In this document: one piece after another, positions 1 to 8,441 of the stretch | Layout: every line of letters begins with the position of its first letter | Position numbering within the stretch: position 1 is the stretch's first letter | Program-made: the position numbers and the translations under genes | Notes under the pieces: model-generated | The model's database searches: none | What the model was told of the DNA's origin: nothing | The model's input: only the letters and a program-made list of their open reading frames with translations | Origin: Porphyrobacter sp. AAP82 | GTDB taxonomy: Bacteria; Pseudomonadota; Alphaproteobacteria; Sphingomonadales; Sphingomonadaceae | DNA: 39,987 nucleotides | Assembly (NCBI RefSeq): GCF_000331285.1 | Contig: NZ_ANFX01000026.1 | Span: 1-39,987, forward strand | Direction: 5' to 3'

Positions 1-337
1 GCGCCGATGCGCAAAACAACCGCCAGACTCTAATCCAAGCTGGGGGAAAGCTGGGGGTCACGTCACCGTGAGCCGAAGCCGACAACCATGCCTGGAATGA
101 GCGGCGTCGCTCCTCTATCCAACGCTGAAGGGTTTCGGACACGACCAAAACGGGGGCATATTATCGGCAGCCCCGTCCCTGCGCGTCAGGTCGAAGGGCC
201 TCTTCATGGAATTGTGCGGTAGCCTCAGCCACCAGTTTTCGAGAGGAAGCCCGCGAGTGGCGGAGCGGTAAGCCCCACCCTGTTTTCCATACGGATTACA
301 TACCGGCGCGGGGGACTTTGTCCAAACCATTGAAAAA
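1..337. other. Gene-poor stretch beside the tRNA-Thr 3' end
   Basis: No open frame here looks like a real protein; the two minus-strand frames lack family motifs and one runs through the tRNA. The visible structure is a tandem direct repeat AAGCTGGGGG at 37-46 and 48-57. Integrative elements commonly use the 3' end of a tRNA gene as attachment site, and the tRNA-Thr 3' end (338) faces this stretch. It could therefore be the edge of an island lying left of the window, but no integrase or duplicated tRNA end is visible, so this is inference only. Confidence 0.35.
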
Positions 338-412
338 TGGTGCTGCTGGGGAGGATTGAACTCCCGACCTCACCCTTACCAAGGGTGCGCTCTACCACTG
401 AGCTACAGCAGC
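338..412 (-). tRNA. tRNA-Thr (anticodon GGT)
   Basis: Read on the minus strand, the acceptor arms GCTGCTG (406-412) and CAGCAGC pair perfectly, followed by discriminator A and an encoded CCA (338-340). The D arm is GCTC...GAGC. The anticodon arm is CACCC-TTGGTAA-GGGTG with anticodon GGT, and the T arm is GGGAG-TTCAATC-CTCCC. The 3' side runs into a T-rich palindrome (CCATT-TTTC-AATGG) that may stop transcription. It decodes ACC and ACU threonine codons. Confidence 0.97.
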
Positions 413-429
413 GCCGGAAACAGGCGCGC

Positions 430-458
430 CCTATTGTCGCGCCTCCCCGCAATGTCAA
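430..458 (-). promoter_or_regulatory. Promoter of tRNA-Thr
   Basis: On the minus strand a perfect -35 box TTGACA (453-458) is followed by a 17-base spacer and a weak -10 AATAGG (430-435). A GC-rich run then precedes the tRNA 5' end at 412. GC-rich discriminators after the -10 are typical of stable-RNA promoters. The call rests on the exact -35, the ideal spacing and the position. Confidence 0.6.
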
Positions 459-459
459 C

Positions 460-531
460 GTCCTTGTTGCGCTATCGCTTCGCTGAATGAGCGCAAGGCT
501 TGAAGAGTCCTTGTTGTCCTATCGCTTTGCT
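460..531. repeat. Imperfect 25-bp direct repeat, period 47
   Basis: Positions 460-484 and 507-531 share 22 of 25 bases; both begin GTCCTTGTTG and continue through CTATCGCTT. The pair sits between the tRNA-Thr promoter and the small gene at 570. The function is unknown: it could be a duplicated binding site for a regulator of either gene, or a simple local duplication. Confidence 0.6.
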
Positions 532-569
532 ACTTGAGGGCGCCCGCACTTACCGGCAAGGCGTTTCAT

Positions 570-719
570 ATGAGTGAAGGCTCCGCCAAGAATATGTCAC
601 GCGAAGAACGCCTCGCGGCCAAGTTGCGCGAAAACCTGCGGCGGCGCAAGGCGCAAGCCCGCGCGCTTGGCGATTCGGATAGCGCGCAGCCCCTTCCCAA
701 TTCCTCCGCCGAAAGCTAA
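570..719 (+). CDS. Small conserved hypothetical protein (49 aa)
   Basis: A 49-residue, strongly basic and probably helical protein beginning MSEGSAKNMSREERL. The core EERLAAKLRENLRRRKAQAR is rich in Arg, Lys and Leu, then the chain ends in a Ser/Ala-rich tail. I recall similar small proteins beside phosphoglycerate mutase genes in sphingomonads, but no function is known to me. The start could also be the internal ATG at 594; 570 is chosen as the longer conserved-looking frame, and no strong ribosome site decides between them. gpmA follows 54 bases later on the same strand. Coding potential is moderate, since the frame has normal high-GC codon use but is very short. Confidence 0.6.
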   Translation: MSEGSAKNMSREERLAAKLRENLRRRKAQARALGDSDSAQPLPNSSAES

Positions 720-773
720 CGCCGCGCGCTCTTGCTGGTTGCTCACCGATCCCACCGGAACCCCGGAGACAAA

Positions 774-1460
774 ATGCCCAAACTCATCCTCGTTCGCCAC
801 GGCCAGAGCCAGTGGAACCTCGAGAACCGCTTCACCGGGTGGTGGGATGTCGACCTCACCGAAAAGGGTGTGGCCGAAGCGACTGCGGCGGGCCAGCTGC
901 TGAAGGACAGGGGCGTGCTGCCGACCTATGCCTTCACCAGCCTCCAGACCCGCGCGATCCGGACGCTGCATCTGGCGCTCGAGGCGGCAGGCCGCCTGTG
1001 GATCCCAGAGATAAAGGACTGGCGCCTCAACGAGCGGCACTATGGCGGTCTCACCGGGCTCGACAAGGCCGAGACCGCGGCGAAGCACGGGGACGAACAG
1101 GTCAAGATCTGGCGCCGCAGCTTCGACATCCCGCCGCCGGTGCTCGAAGCGGGGAGCGCGTTCGATCTCGCCACCGACCCGCGCTATGCCGGGATCGCCA
1201 TTCCGAACACCGAAAGCCTCAAGCTGACCATTGAACGCGTCCTGCCCTATTGGGAAAGCGCGATCCTGCCCAGGCTCGCGGGCGGGGAGACGGTGATCAT
1301 CGCCGCCCACGGCAATTCCCTGCGCGCGCTGGTCAAACACCTGTCGGGGATTTCGGATGCGGACATCACCGATCTCGAAATTCCCACCGGCCAGCCGATC
1401 ATCTACGAATTCGAAGGCGGCGCTCCGGTGGGTGAGCGCTATTATCTGAAGGACGCCTGA
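774..1460 (+). CDS. gpmA: 2,3-bisphosphoglycerate-dependent phosphoglycerate mutase
   Basis: A 228-residue cytosolic enzyme that interconverts 3- and 2-phosphoglycerate in glycolysis and gluconeogenesis through a phosphohistidine. The N-terminal motif [10 protein letters not shown] carries the catalytic His and the phosphate-binding Arg. [27 protein letters not shown] (active-site Glu) and [10 protein letters not shown] (second catalytic His, near residue 180) complete the family signature. Length is normal for GpmA. The ATG at 774 was chosen over an upstream frame opening at 732 because GGAG lies at the right distance and the protein then starts [10 protein letters not shown]. Its TGA overlaps the purE ATG by one base, so the two are probably translated together. 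Identification is firm. Confidence 0.96.
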   Translation: MPKLILVRHGQSQWNLENRFTGWWDVDLTEKGVAEATAAGQLLKDRGVLPTYAFTSLQTRAIRTLHLALEAAGRLWIPEIKDWRLNERHYGGLTGLDKAETAAKHGDEQVKIWRRSFDIPPPVLEAGSAFDLATDPRYAGIAIPNTESLKLTIERVLPYWESAILPRLAGGETVIIAAHGNSLRALVKHLSGISDADITDLEIPTGQPIIYEFEGGAPVGERYYLKDA

Positions 1461-1963
1461 TGGAAGCCACCGGGGGCAAGGTCGCGATCGTGATGGGCAG
1501 CCAGTCCGACTGGCCGACCATGAAGTGCGCCGCCGAGGTGCTGGACGAGCTTGAGGTGCCTTACGAGGCGCGCATCACCTCGGCGCACCGCACTCCTGAC
1601 AGAATGGTGGCTTTCGCCAAGGGCGCCGAGGGCGAGGGCTTCTCGGTCATCATCGCCGGCGCAGGGGGCGCGGCGCATCTGCCGGGCATGATCGCAAGCA
1701 TGACGCATCTGCCGGTGCTCGGCGTGCCGGTGCAGTCCAAGGCGCTCTCGGGGCTCGATAGCCTGCTCTCCATCGTCCAGATGCCGGGCGGCATTCCCGT
1801 GGGCACGCTGGCGATCGGCGAGGCAGGGGCGAAGAACGCGGGGCTGCTGGCAGCCGCGATCCTCGCGCTCTCCGACGAAGCGCTGTCCGAACGCTTGCAG
1901 GATTGGCGCGCCGCAAAAAGCGCGGATGTGGCCGAGGTGCCTGCCAAGGAACCGGGATTCTGA
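1460..1963 (+). CDS. purE: 5-(carboxyamino)imidazole ribonucleotide mutase
   Basis: A 167-residue cytosolic enzyme of purine synthesis that converts N5-CAIR made by PurK into CAIR. The N-terminus [15 protein letters not shown] is the substrate phosphate loop, followed by [12 protein letters not shown] and [15 protein letters not shown], all hallmarks of class I PurE. Length fits the family. It starts on the last base of the gpmA stop and ends on the first base of the purK start (TGATG at both ends), so gpmA, purE and purK form a tightly coupled unit. The presence of purK next door indicates the two-step bacterial route rather than the one-step class II route. Confidence 0.97.
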   Translation: MEATGGKVAIVMGSQSDWPTMKCAAEVLDELEVPYEARITSAHRTPDRMVAFAKGAEGEGFSVIIAGAGGAAHLPGMIASMTHLPVLGVPVQSKALSGLDSLLSIVQMPGGIPVGTLAIGEAGAKNAGLLAAAILALSDEALSERLQDWRAAKSADVAEVPAKEPGF

Positions 1964-3030
1964 TGCTCCCCGCAGGCTCCACCATCGGGATTCTGGGCGG
2001 CGGCCAGCTTGGCCGGATGATGGCGGTCGCTGCACTGCAACTGGGCTACAAGGTGGTCGGCTACGCGCCCGAGGGCGACAATGTCGCGGCCGATGCCTGT
2101 TCGGACTTCATCACCGCCGCCTGGGACGATGCCGCCGCGCTCGCCCGCTTTGCCGATGCCTGCGACGTGGTGACCTGGGAGTTCGAGAACGTGCCCCTCG
2201 CCGCCGTCGCCGCACTGCCCGAAAGGTTGCTCGCCTGCCCGCCGCGCGCGCTCGAAGTGGCGCAGGACCGGCTGCGCGAAAAGGCCTTTGCGGCCGGGCT
2301 CGGCGGCAGCCCTGCGCCTTATGCGGCAGTCGAAAGCGCAGACGAGCTGGCCGCGGCGATCCGCCGCGTCGGCACCCCCGGCATCCTCAAGACCGCGCGC
2401 GACGGATATGACGGCAAGGGCCAGTGGCGCGTGCGCTCGGGGGTGGAGGCCGGCGCGCTCGCCTTCCCCGGCGTGACCTGCATCTACGAAGGCTTCGTCA
2501 CCTACGAGACCGAATTCTCGGTGATCCTGGTCCGCGGGCGTGACGGGACGGTCAGGTTCTGGGATTCGACCGCCAACCTCCACGAGGGCGGGATGCTCGC
2601 GCGCTCGGTGCTGCCTGCGGGCGCGCTGGTCGAGGCGCAGGTGCCCGCCGCGCGCGAGCTCGCCCGCAAGGTCGCGGACGCACTGGGCTATGTCGGGGTG
2701 CTGACGCTCGAATTTTTCGCCACCCGTGAGGGCCCCATCTTCAACGAGATGGCGCCGCGGGTCCACAATTCGGGCCACTGGACCATCGAGGGCGCGGCCA
2801 CCAGCCAGTTCGAAAACCACATCCGCGCGATCTGCGGCCTGCCGCTGGGGGGCACCAAGACCCGCTTCGAGGCGATCGAGATGCGCAACATCGTCGGCGA
2901 GGAGGCGCTGGAGGCGCACAAGATCCTCGCCGAGCCGGGCGAGCCGCACCTCCACCTCTACGGCAAGCGCGAGGCGCGCGAGGGGCGCAAGATGGGCCAC
3001 GTCACCCGCGTCGGGCACGCGGTGAAATGA
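1963..3030 (+). CDS. purK: 5-(carboxyamino)imidazole ribonucleotide synthase
   Basis: A 355-residue ATP-grasp enzyme that makes N5-CAIR from AIR, bicarbonate and ATP, the substrate of PurE. The N-terminus TIGILGGGQLGRMMAVAA is the family signature. The ATP-grasp core includes GILKTARDGYDGKGQW, the acidic FEFFATREGPIFNEMAPR metal-binding stretch and HNSGHWTIEGA. The frame is open from 1903, but the ATG at 1963 overlapping the purE stop gives the normal PurK start. Its stop overlaps the folA ATG by four bases (ATGA). Confidence 0.96.
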   Translation: MLPAGSTIGILGGGQLGRMMAVAALQLGYKVVGYAPEGDNVAADACSDFITAAWDDAAALARFADACDVVTWEFENVPLAAVAALPERLLACPPRALEVAQDRLREKAFAAGLGGSPAPYAAVESADELAAAIRRVGTPGILKTARDGYDGKGQWRVRSGVEAGALAFPGVTCIYEGFVTYETEFSVILVRGRDGTVRFWDSTANLHEGGMLARSVLPAGALVEAQVPAARELARKVADALGYVGVLTLEFFATREGPIFNEMAPRVHNSGHWTIEGAATSQFENHIRAICGLPLGGTKTRFEAIEMRNIVGEEALEAHKILAEPGEPHLHLYGKREAREGRKMGHVTRVGHAVK

Positions 3031-3527
3031 ACCGAGAGATTGTGCTGATCTATGCGCGCGCCGCCAATGGCGCGATCGGCAGGGATGGCGACCTGCCGTG
3101 GCGGCTGCCGGCGGACCTCAGGCATTTCAAGGCGCTGACGCTCGGTGAAGGGGGTGGGGGCCTGCCGATGATCATGGGCCGCAAGACCTTCGACAGCCTG
3201 CCGGGGCTGCTCCCCGGGCGGCGCCACATCGTCCTCACCCGCGATGCCGGATGGCGGGCCGAGGGGGCCGAGACTGCGGCAACGCTTGACGAGGCGCTCG
3301 CGCTCGCTGATGCCGAAACCATCGCCATCATCGGCGGTGCGGCGGTGTTCGAGGCCTTCCTGCCGCGCGCCGACAGAGTGGAACTGACCCAGATCCACGC
3401 CGATTACGACGGCGACACCTTCATGCCCCCGCTCGGTCCCGAGTGGCACGAGACCGCGCGCGAGGATCATGCGGCAGACGGCGCCTATCCCGCCTTCTCC
3501 TTCCTCACCTATCGGAAAGCCGACTGA
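3027..3527 (+). CDS. folA: Dihydrofolate reductase
   Basis: A 166-residue NADPH-dependent enzyme reducing dihydrofolate to tetrahydrofolate, which supplies one-carbon units for purine and thymidylate synthesis. Visible are the N-terminal strand IVLIYARAANGAIGRDGDLPW, PADLRHFKALT (acidic active-site residue), MGRKTFDSLPG (NADPH binding) and AIIGGAAVFEAFL. The active-site segment GEGGGGLPM has a slightly long Gly-rich turn. ATGA overlap with purK and TGATG overlap with ribF place it inside the coupled operon. Confidence 0.95.
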   Translation: MNREIVLIYARAANGAIGRDGDLPWRLPADLRHFKALTLGEGGGGLPMIMGRKTFDSLPGLLPGRRHIVLTRDAGWRAEGAETAATLDEALALADAETIAIIGGAAVFEAFLPRADRVELTQIHADYDGDTFMPPLGPEWHETAREDHAADGAYPAFSFLTYRKAD

Positions 3528-4453
3528 TGCGCTGGCTCGATCACCGCGAGGCGATGCCCGCCGCGCTGCGGGGCGCGATCATCGCGCTCGGCAATTTCGA
3601 CGGGTTCCACCGCGGGCACCAGGCGGTCGCGGGCGAGGCGATCGCCTGGGCGCAAGGCCTCGGCCGCCCCTCGATCATCGCGACCTTCGATCCCCATCCG
3701 GTGAGCTTCTTCAAGCCCGATCTGGCGCCTTTCAAGCTGACCACGCTCGAACAGCGGCAGGAGCTTTACCTCGCCGCCGGGGCGACGGCGATGCTGGTGT
3801 TCCACTTCGATGCGGACCTCGCCGGGACGAGCGCGGAGGATTTCATCGCTCGCATCCTCATCGAGCGTTTCGGCGCGCACGGGGTGGTGACGGGGGGCGA
3901 CTTCACCTTCGGCAAGGGTGCCAAGGGCAATGTCGATCTGCTGCGCACCCTCGGCGGGGAACTGGGCCTGCAATCGCGGGTGGTGGAGGCGGTGGCGGAA
4001 GGGGGCGAGGTGGTGTCCTCCAGCCGCATCCGGCAGGCCCTGCGCGACGGCGACCCGCAGGATGCCGCGCGCCTGCTCACCCGGCCCTTCGCGATCCGCG
4101 GCATCGTCGAGCATGGCGACAAGCGCGGGCGCACCATCGGCTACCCCACGGCGAACCTCGGGGTGGAGAATTACCTGCGCCCCAAATACGGCATCTACGC
4201 CGTGACGGGCCGCATCCTCGCGACCGGCGAGGTGCTGAAGGGTGCCGCCAACATCGGCATCCGCCCGCAGTTCGAGCCGCCCAAGGAACTGCTGGAACCC
4301 TACTTCTTCGACTTCAAGGGCGACCTCTACGGGCAGGAGATCGAGGTGGCCTTCCACCACTACCTGCGCGGCGAGGCGAAGTTCGATTCCCTCGACGCGC
4401 TGATCGAGCAGATGGACAGGGATTGCGCCGAGGCGCGGCGGTTGCTCGGCTGA
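3527..4453 (+). CDS. ribF: Bifunctional riboflavin kinase / FAD synthetase
   Basis: A 308-residue bifunctional enzyme making FMN and then FAD from riboflavin. The N-terminal adenylyltransferase half shows ALGNFDGFHRGHQAV (HxGH nucleotide motif), ATFDPHPVSFFKPD, VTGGDFTFGKGAKGN and SSSRIRQALRDGD. The C-terminal riboflavin kinase half shows GIVEHGDKRGRTIGYPTANL and GAANIGIRPQF. The ATG at 3527 sits on the last base of the folA stop; the longer frame from 3443 would lie inside folA. Neighbouring ileS and lspA match a common bacterial order (ribF-ileS-lspA). Confidence 0.96.
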   Translation: MRWLDHREAMPAALRGAIIALGNFDGFHRGHQAVAGEAIAWAQGLGRPSIIATFDPHPVSFFKPDLAPFKLTTLEQRQELYLAAGATAMLVFHFDADLAGTSAEDFIARILIERFGAHGVVTGGDFTFGKGAKGNVDLLRTLGGELGLQSRVVEAVAEGGEVVSSSRIRQALRDGDPQDAARLLTRPFAIRGIVEHGDKRGRTIGYPTANLGVENYLRPKYGIYAVTGRILATGEVLKGAANIGIRPQFEPPKELLEPYFFDFKGDLYGQEIEVAFHHYLRGEAKFDSLDALIEQMDRDCAEARRLLG

Positions 4454-4535
4454 ATTGGTTCACGCGAAGGCGCGAACCCCACCCGCCCAAGACAAATTGC
4501 GCAAAGCCCGCCCGCCCGCTAAGGCCCCGCGCACC

Positions 4536-7499
4536 ATGAGCGACGACACCGCAGCAAGCGCCAAAGAAGCGAAAGACTTTCGGGACACCGTCTTCCTGCC
4601 GAAGACCGATTTCCCCATGAAGGCCGGCCTTCCGCAGAAGGAGCCGGGCATTGCCGCGCGCTGGGAGCAGATCGGGCTCTACGATGCCCTGCGCAAGAGC
4701 CGGAAGGGCCGGGAGAAGTTCATCTTCCACGATGGCCCGCCCTACGCCAATGGCGACATGCATATCGGCCACGCGCTGAACCACATCCTCAAGGACATGG
4801 TCTGCCGCACCCAGAACCTGCTGGGCCGCGATGCGCCTTACGTGCCCGGCTGGGACTGCCACGGCCTCCCCATCGAATGGAAGGTCGAGGAGCAGTACCG
4901 CAAGGAGAAGAAGGCCAAGCCCGTGCTCACCGGTGCGGGGCGTGACGAGGCGGCGGTGAAGGCCTTCCGCGACGAATGCCGTGCCTATGCGCAGCACTGG
5001 GTCGACGTGCAGCGCTCGCAGCTGAAGCGTCTCGGCATCATGGCCGATTGGGACCACCCCTACCTCACCATGCAGAAGGAGAGCGAGGCGGTGATCGTCG
5101 CCGAGCTCCTGAAGCTCGCCGAGGCGGGGAACCTCTACCGCGGCTCGAAGCCGGTGATGTGGTCGCCCGTGGAGCAGACCGCGCTGGCCGAAGCGGAGGT
5201 CGAATACGAGGACATCACCTCGACCCAGATCGACGTGGCCTTCGAACTCATCGAGAGCCCGATCCCCGAGCTGGTCGGCGCCCACGCGGTGATCTGGACG
5301 ACGACGCCGTGGACGATCCCGGTGAACCAGGCTTTGGCCTATGGGTCGGAGGTTGAGTATGTGCTTTTCGACTGCCTGCTCAATTACAACGATGATCCGA
5401 TCGGCCTGAATCTGCGTGAAGGCGCAAGATACGTCGTCGCTTCGGAGCTTTTCGAAGCAACGACCCATCGCTTGCGTCGCGATTGCGACCCGCAGATGTT
5501 CTCCCTCAGCCCCGTGAAGCGGTTCAAGGGCTCCGACCTCGCCGGCACCCTCGCCCGCCACCCGATGCACGCATTGGGCGGGTTCTATGCCGCCCCGCGC
5601 CCGCTGCTGCCAGGCGACTTCGTCACCACCGACAGCGGCACGGGCCTTGTCCACATGGCGCCCGACCACGGCGAGGACGACTTCGACCTGTGCAAGGCGC
5701 ACGGCATCAACCCCGTCTTCGCGGTGATGGACGACGGGCGCTACCGCGACGACTGGGGCTGGCTCGGCGCTGCCGACGAGCGGCGCATGAGCGTCATCAA
5801 CCCCAAGTTCAACGCGCCCGACGGCCCGATCTGCTCCGACCTGCGCGAAGCGGGCGCGCTGCTCGCGGCGAGCGCGGACTACGCGCACTCCTACCCGCAC
5901 TCGTGGCGCTCGAAGGCCAAGGTCATCTTCCGCTGTACCCCGCAGTGGTTCGTGCCGATGGACAAGCCGCTCGACACCGGCGATTTCGAGGTCGTGCCCA
6001 CCGGCCCCTTCGGCGGGGCGGTCGCGCCTTTCGTGAGCTACGACCATTCGACCCTGCGCGAGCGCGCCACGGCCGAAATCCAGCGCGTGAAGTTCTTCCC
6101 CGAAAAGGGCCGCAACCGCATCGGCGCGATGGTCGAGGGGCGGCCCGACTGGGTGCTCTCCCGCCAGCGCGCGTGGGGCGTGCCGATCACGCTGTTCGTG
6201 CGGGCCGACGGATCGTATCTGCAAAACGCGGCGGTCAACGCCCGCATCGTCGCCGCCGTGAACGCGGAAGGCATGGACGCGTGGAACAGCGCCAACAAAT
6301 CGGAGTTCCTCGGCCCCGATTACGACCCGGCAGAATTCGAGATGGTCACCGACATTCTCGACGTGTGGTTCGATTCTGGCTGCACCCATGCCTTTGTGCT
6401 CGAGAGCGGGCGCTGGCCGGACCTCCAATGGCCCGCCGACCTCTACCTCGAAGGCTCGGACCAGCATCGCGGCTGGTTCCAGTCCTCGCTGCTGCAATCC
6501 TGCGCCACCCGCGGCCGCGCGCCCTACGACCAGATCCTCACCCACGGCTTCACGATGGACGCCAAGGGCCGCAAGATGTCGAAGAGCGAGGGCAACACCA
6601 TCGACCCGCTGAAGGTGATGGAAACCTACGGCGCGGACATCATCCGGCTGTGGGCATTGAGCGTCGACTTCACCGAGGATCACCGCATCGGCGACGAGAT
6701 CCTGAAAGGTGTGGGCGACCAGTATCGCAAGCTGCGCAACACCTTCCGCTACCTCTTGGGCGCGCTCGATGGCTTCGTGGGCGACATGAGCGATGCAGGC
6801 GAGCTGCCGGAGCTCGAGGTCTACATCCTCGCGCTGCTTTCGGAGCTCGACGGCAAATTGAAGGCGGCGGCGGAGGCCTACGACTTCAACGCCTACACCC
6901 GCCTGCTGGTCGATTTCTGCAACGAGGACTTGAGCGCCTTCTTCTTCGATATCCGCAAGGACAGCCTCTATTGCGACGGGCCGGACTCGGTCACCCGCAG
7001 CGCCTATCGCACCGTGCTCGACCTCTTGTTCCACGCCCTCGTCCGCTACGCCGCGCCGGTGCTGGTGTTCACCGCGGAGGAGGTGTGGCTCGCGCGGTAT
7101 CCCGAGGACGGCGAGGCGGATGACGCGGGCCAGCGCGGCTCTGTCCACCTGCTCGAATGGCCGAGCATCCCCCCGGTCGTCGCCGATGCCGCGAAGTGGG
7201 CGCAGCTGCGCGTGCTGCGCGATGCGGTCAACGAGGCGATCGAGCCGCTGCGCCGCGACAAGACCATCCGTTCGAGCCTCGAGGCCGAGGTCGTGGTCCC
7301 CGCCGCCGCCGTGCCCGAAGGGGTCACCGACGAAGCCCTCGCCGAGCTGTTCATCACCGCGACAGTCACCCGCGGGCAGGGCGAGGTCGTGACCGTCTCC
7401 AAGAGCCACCACCACAAGTGCGGCCGCTGCTGGCGCCTCCTGCCCGACGTGGCGGAAGAGGGCGCGCTGTGCGGGCGGTGCGAGGACGTGGTGGCATGA
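4536..7499 (+). CDS. ileS: Isoleucine--tRNA ligase
   Basis: A 987-residue class I aminoacyl-tRNA synthetase charging tRNA-Ile. Visible are HIGHALNHIL (HIGH motif), VPGWDCHGLPIEWKVEE, the editing domain with WTTTPWTIP, LYLEGSDQHRGWFQSSLL, and GRKMSKSEGNTIDP (KMSKS). A C-terminal zinc-binding segment has two CxxC pairs, KCGRCWRL and CGRCEDV. Start 4536 (MSDDTAAS) follows an 82-base spacer after ribF; the upstream in-frame TTG lacks support. The stretch around 5370-5475 in the editing domain uses less GC-biased codons than its surroundings. The stop overlaps the lspA start (ATGA). Confidence 0.97.
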   Translation: MSDDTAASAKEAKDFRDTVFLPKTDFPMKAGLPQKEPGIAARWEQIGLYDALRKSRKGREKFIFHDGPPYANGDMHIGHALNHILKDMVCRTQNLLGRDAPYVPGWDCHGLPIEWKVEEQYRKEKKAKPVLTGAGRDEAAVKAFRDECRAYAQHWVDVQRSQLKRLGIMADWDHPYLTMQKESEAVIVAELLKLAEAGNLYRGSKPVMWSPVEQTALAEAEVEYEDITSTQIDVAFELIESPIPELVGAHAVIWTTTPWTIPVNQALAYGSEVEYVLFDCLLNYNDDPIGLNLREGARYVVASELFEATTHRLRRDCDPQMFSLSPVKRFKGSDLAGTLARHPMHALGGFYAAPRPLLPGDFVTTDSGTGLVHMAPDHGEDDFDLCKAHGINPVFAVMDDGRYRDDWGWLGAADERRMSVINPKFNAPDGPICSDLREAGALLAASADYAHSYPHSWRSKAKVIFRCTPQWFVPMDKPLDTGDFEVVPTGPFGGAVAPFVSYDHSTLRERATAEIQRVKFFPEKGRNRIGAMVEGRPDWVLSRQRAWGVPITLFVRADGSYLQNAAVNARIVAAVNAEGMDAWNSANKSEFLGPDYDPAEFEMVTDILDVWFDSGCTHAFVLESGRWPDLQWPADLYLEGSDQHRGWFQSSLLQSCATRGRAPYDQILTHGFTMDAKGRKMSKSEGNTIDPLKVMETYGADIIRLWALSVDFTEDHRIGDEILKGVGDQYRKLRNTFRYLLGALDGFVGDMSDAGELPELEVYILALLSELDGKLKAAAEAYDFNAYTRLLVDFCNEDLSAFFFDIRKDSLYCDGPDSVTRSAYRTVLDLLFHALVRYAAPVLVFTAEEVWLARYPEDGEADDAGQRGSVHLLEWPSIPPVVADAAKWAQLRVLRDAVNEAIEPLRRDKTIRSSLEAEVVVPAAAVPEGVTDEALAELFITATVTRGQGEVVTVSKSHHHKCGRCWRLLPDVAEEGALCGRCEDVVA

Positions 7500-8032
7500 G
7501 CACCCTCATCACCCGCAACCGCCTGATCGGCCTCGCCATCGCCGCGCTGGTCGCGCTCGTCGACCAGGCGGTGAAGGCCTACGTGATCGGCCCGCTCAAC
7601 CTGCGGCAGGTGCTCCACATCGACCTCACCGGGTTCTTCGACCTCACCTACACCGAGAACCGCGGCGTCTCGCTCGGCATGTTCGAGGCGAGCAACATGG
7701 AGACCCGCTGGCTGCTGGTCGCGGCCACCGCGGTGATCGCGCTCGTCGTGCTGGTGTGGATGATGCGCGAGCGGCTGCTGGGCGAGATCGCGGGGCTCGC
7801 GCTGATCCTCGGCGGGGCGCTCGGCAACATCCGCGACCGTTACGAGCTGGGCTACGTCATCGACTATGCCGACTTCCATATCGGTGCCTTCCGACCCTTC
7901 CTGATCTTCAACATCGCCGACGCCGCGATCACCATCGGCGTCGTCATCATCCTTGCGCGCAGCCTGCTGGTGCGCGACAAGGGCGACACTGCAACCGGGG
8001 AGAGCCCCCGTGGAGAGGCCCAAGATGCGTAA
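7496..8032 (+). CDS. lspA: Lipoprotein signal peptidase (signal peptidase II)
   Basis: A 178-residue inner-membrane aspartic protease that removes signal peptides from prolipoproteins after diacylglyceryl transfer. Four hydrophobic segments are visible. Family motifs are TYTENRGVSLGMF, the first catalytic Asp region RDRYELGYVIDYADF and the second FNIADAAITIG. ATGA overlap with ileS is the usual arrangement. The product would process the lipoproteins encoded nearby, including the bamF protein whose gene overlaps the lspA end by eight bases. Confidence 0.96.
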   Translation: MSTLITRNRLIGLAIAALVALVDQAVKAYVIGPLNLRQVLHIDLTGFFDLTYTENRGVSLGMFEASNMETRWLLVAATAVIALVVLVWMMRERLLGEIAGLALILGGALGNIRDRYELGYVIDYADFHIGAFRPFLIFNIADAAITIGVVIILARSLLVRDKGDTATGESPRGEAQDA

Positions 8033-8441
8033 GACTGCACCCCTGATCCTGCTGGCCGGCGCTTCGGCGATGCTCGCGGCTTGCGGCGGCGATGGCGGGG
8101 TGTTCAACCGCGCCCGGCCCGACGAGTTCGCCGTGCAGCGCCAGGCGCCGCTGGTCGTGCCGCCCGACTTCACGCTCACCCCGCCCGCCCCCGGCGCCCC
8201 GCGCCCGGCCGAAGGCACCGCCTCCGAGCAGGCGCTGGACGCGCTGTTCGGCGGCCCCGCCCCGAGGAGCCGCGTCGAGGCGAGCGTGATCGACCGCGCC
8301 GGTCGCGCCGATCCGGGCATCCGCAGCCAGGTGGGCGACACCGGCACCAACACCGTCGCCAAGGGCCGCCTGACCCGCGACATCGTCGCCGCGCCCGAGG
8401 GTGACGGCCAGTCGGCATCGACGGTCATCCCGAGCGCCTGA
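8025..8441 (+). CDS. bamF: DUF3035 lipoprotein, BamF-like
   Basis: A 138-residue predicted lipoprotein: signal sequence followed by lipobox LAAC near residue 20, then the DUF3035 signature RPDEFAVQRQAPLVVPPDF and a Pro-rich segment. In Caulobacter the DUF3035 protein BamF is part of the outer-membrane beta-barrel assembly complex, so an outer-membrane role is likely by family. The ATG at 8025 overlaps the lspA end by eight bases; the upstream frame from 7953 lies inside lspA and lacks a signal peptide. Coupling to lspA, which matures it, makes functional sense. The C-terminal third is low-complexity and weakly conserved. Confidence 0.85.
   Translation: MRKTAPLILLAGASAMLAACGGDGGVFNRARPDEFAVQRQAPLVVPPDFTLTPPAPGAPRPAEGTASEQALDALFGGPAPRSRVEASVIDRAGRADPGIRSQVGDTGTNTVAKGRLTRDIVAAPEGDGQSASTVIPSA

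Noticed and set aside
115..458. Minus-strand frames around the tRNA-Thr
   Set aside because: One reads through the tRNA and both lack motifs or a convincing ribosome site.
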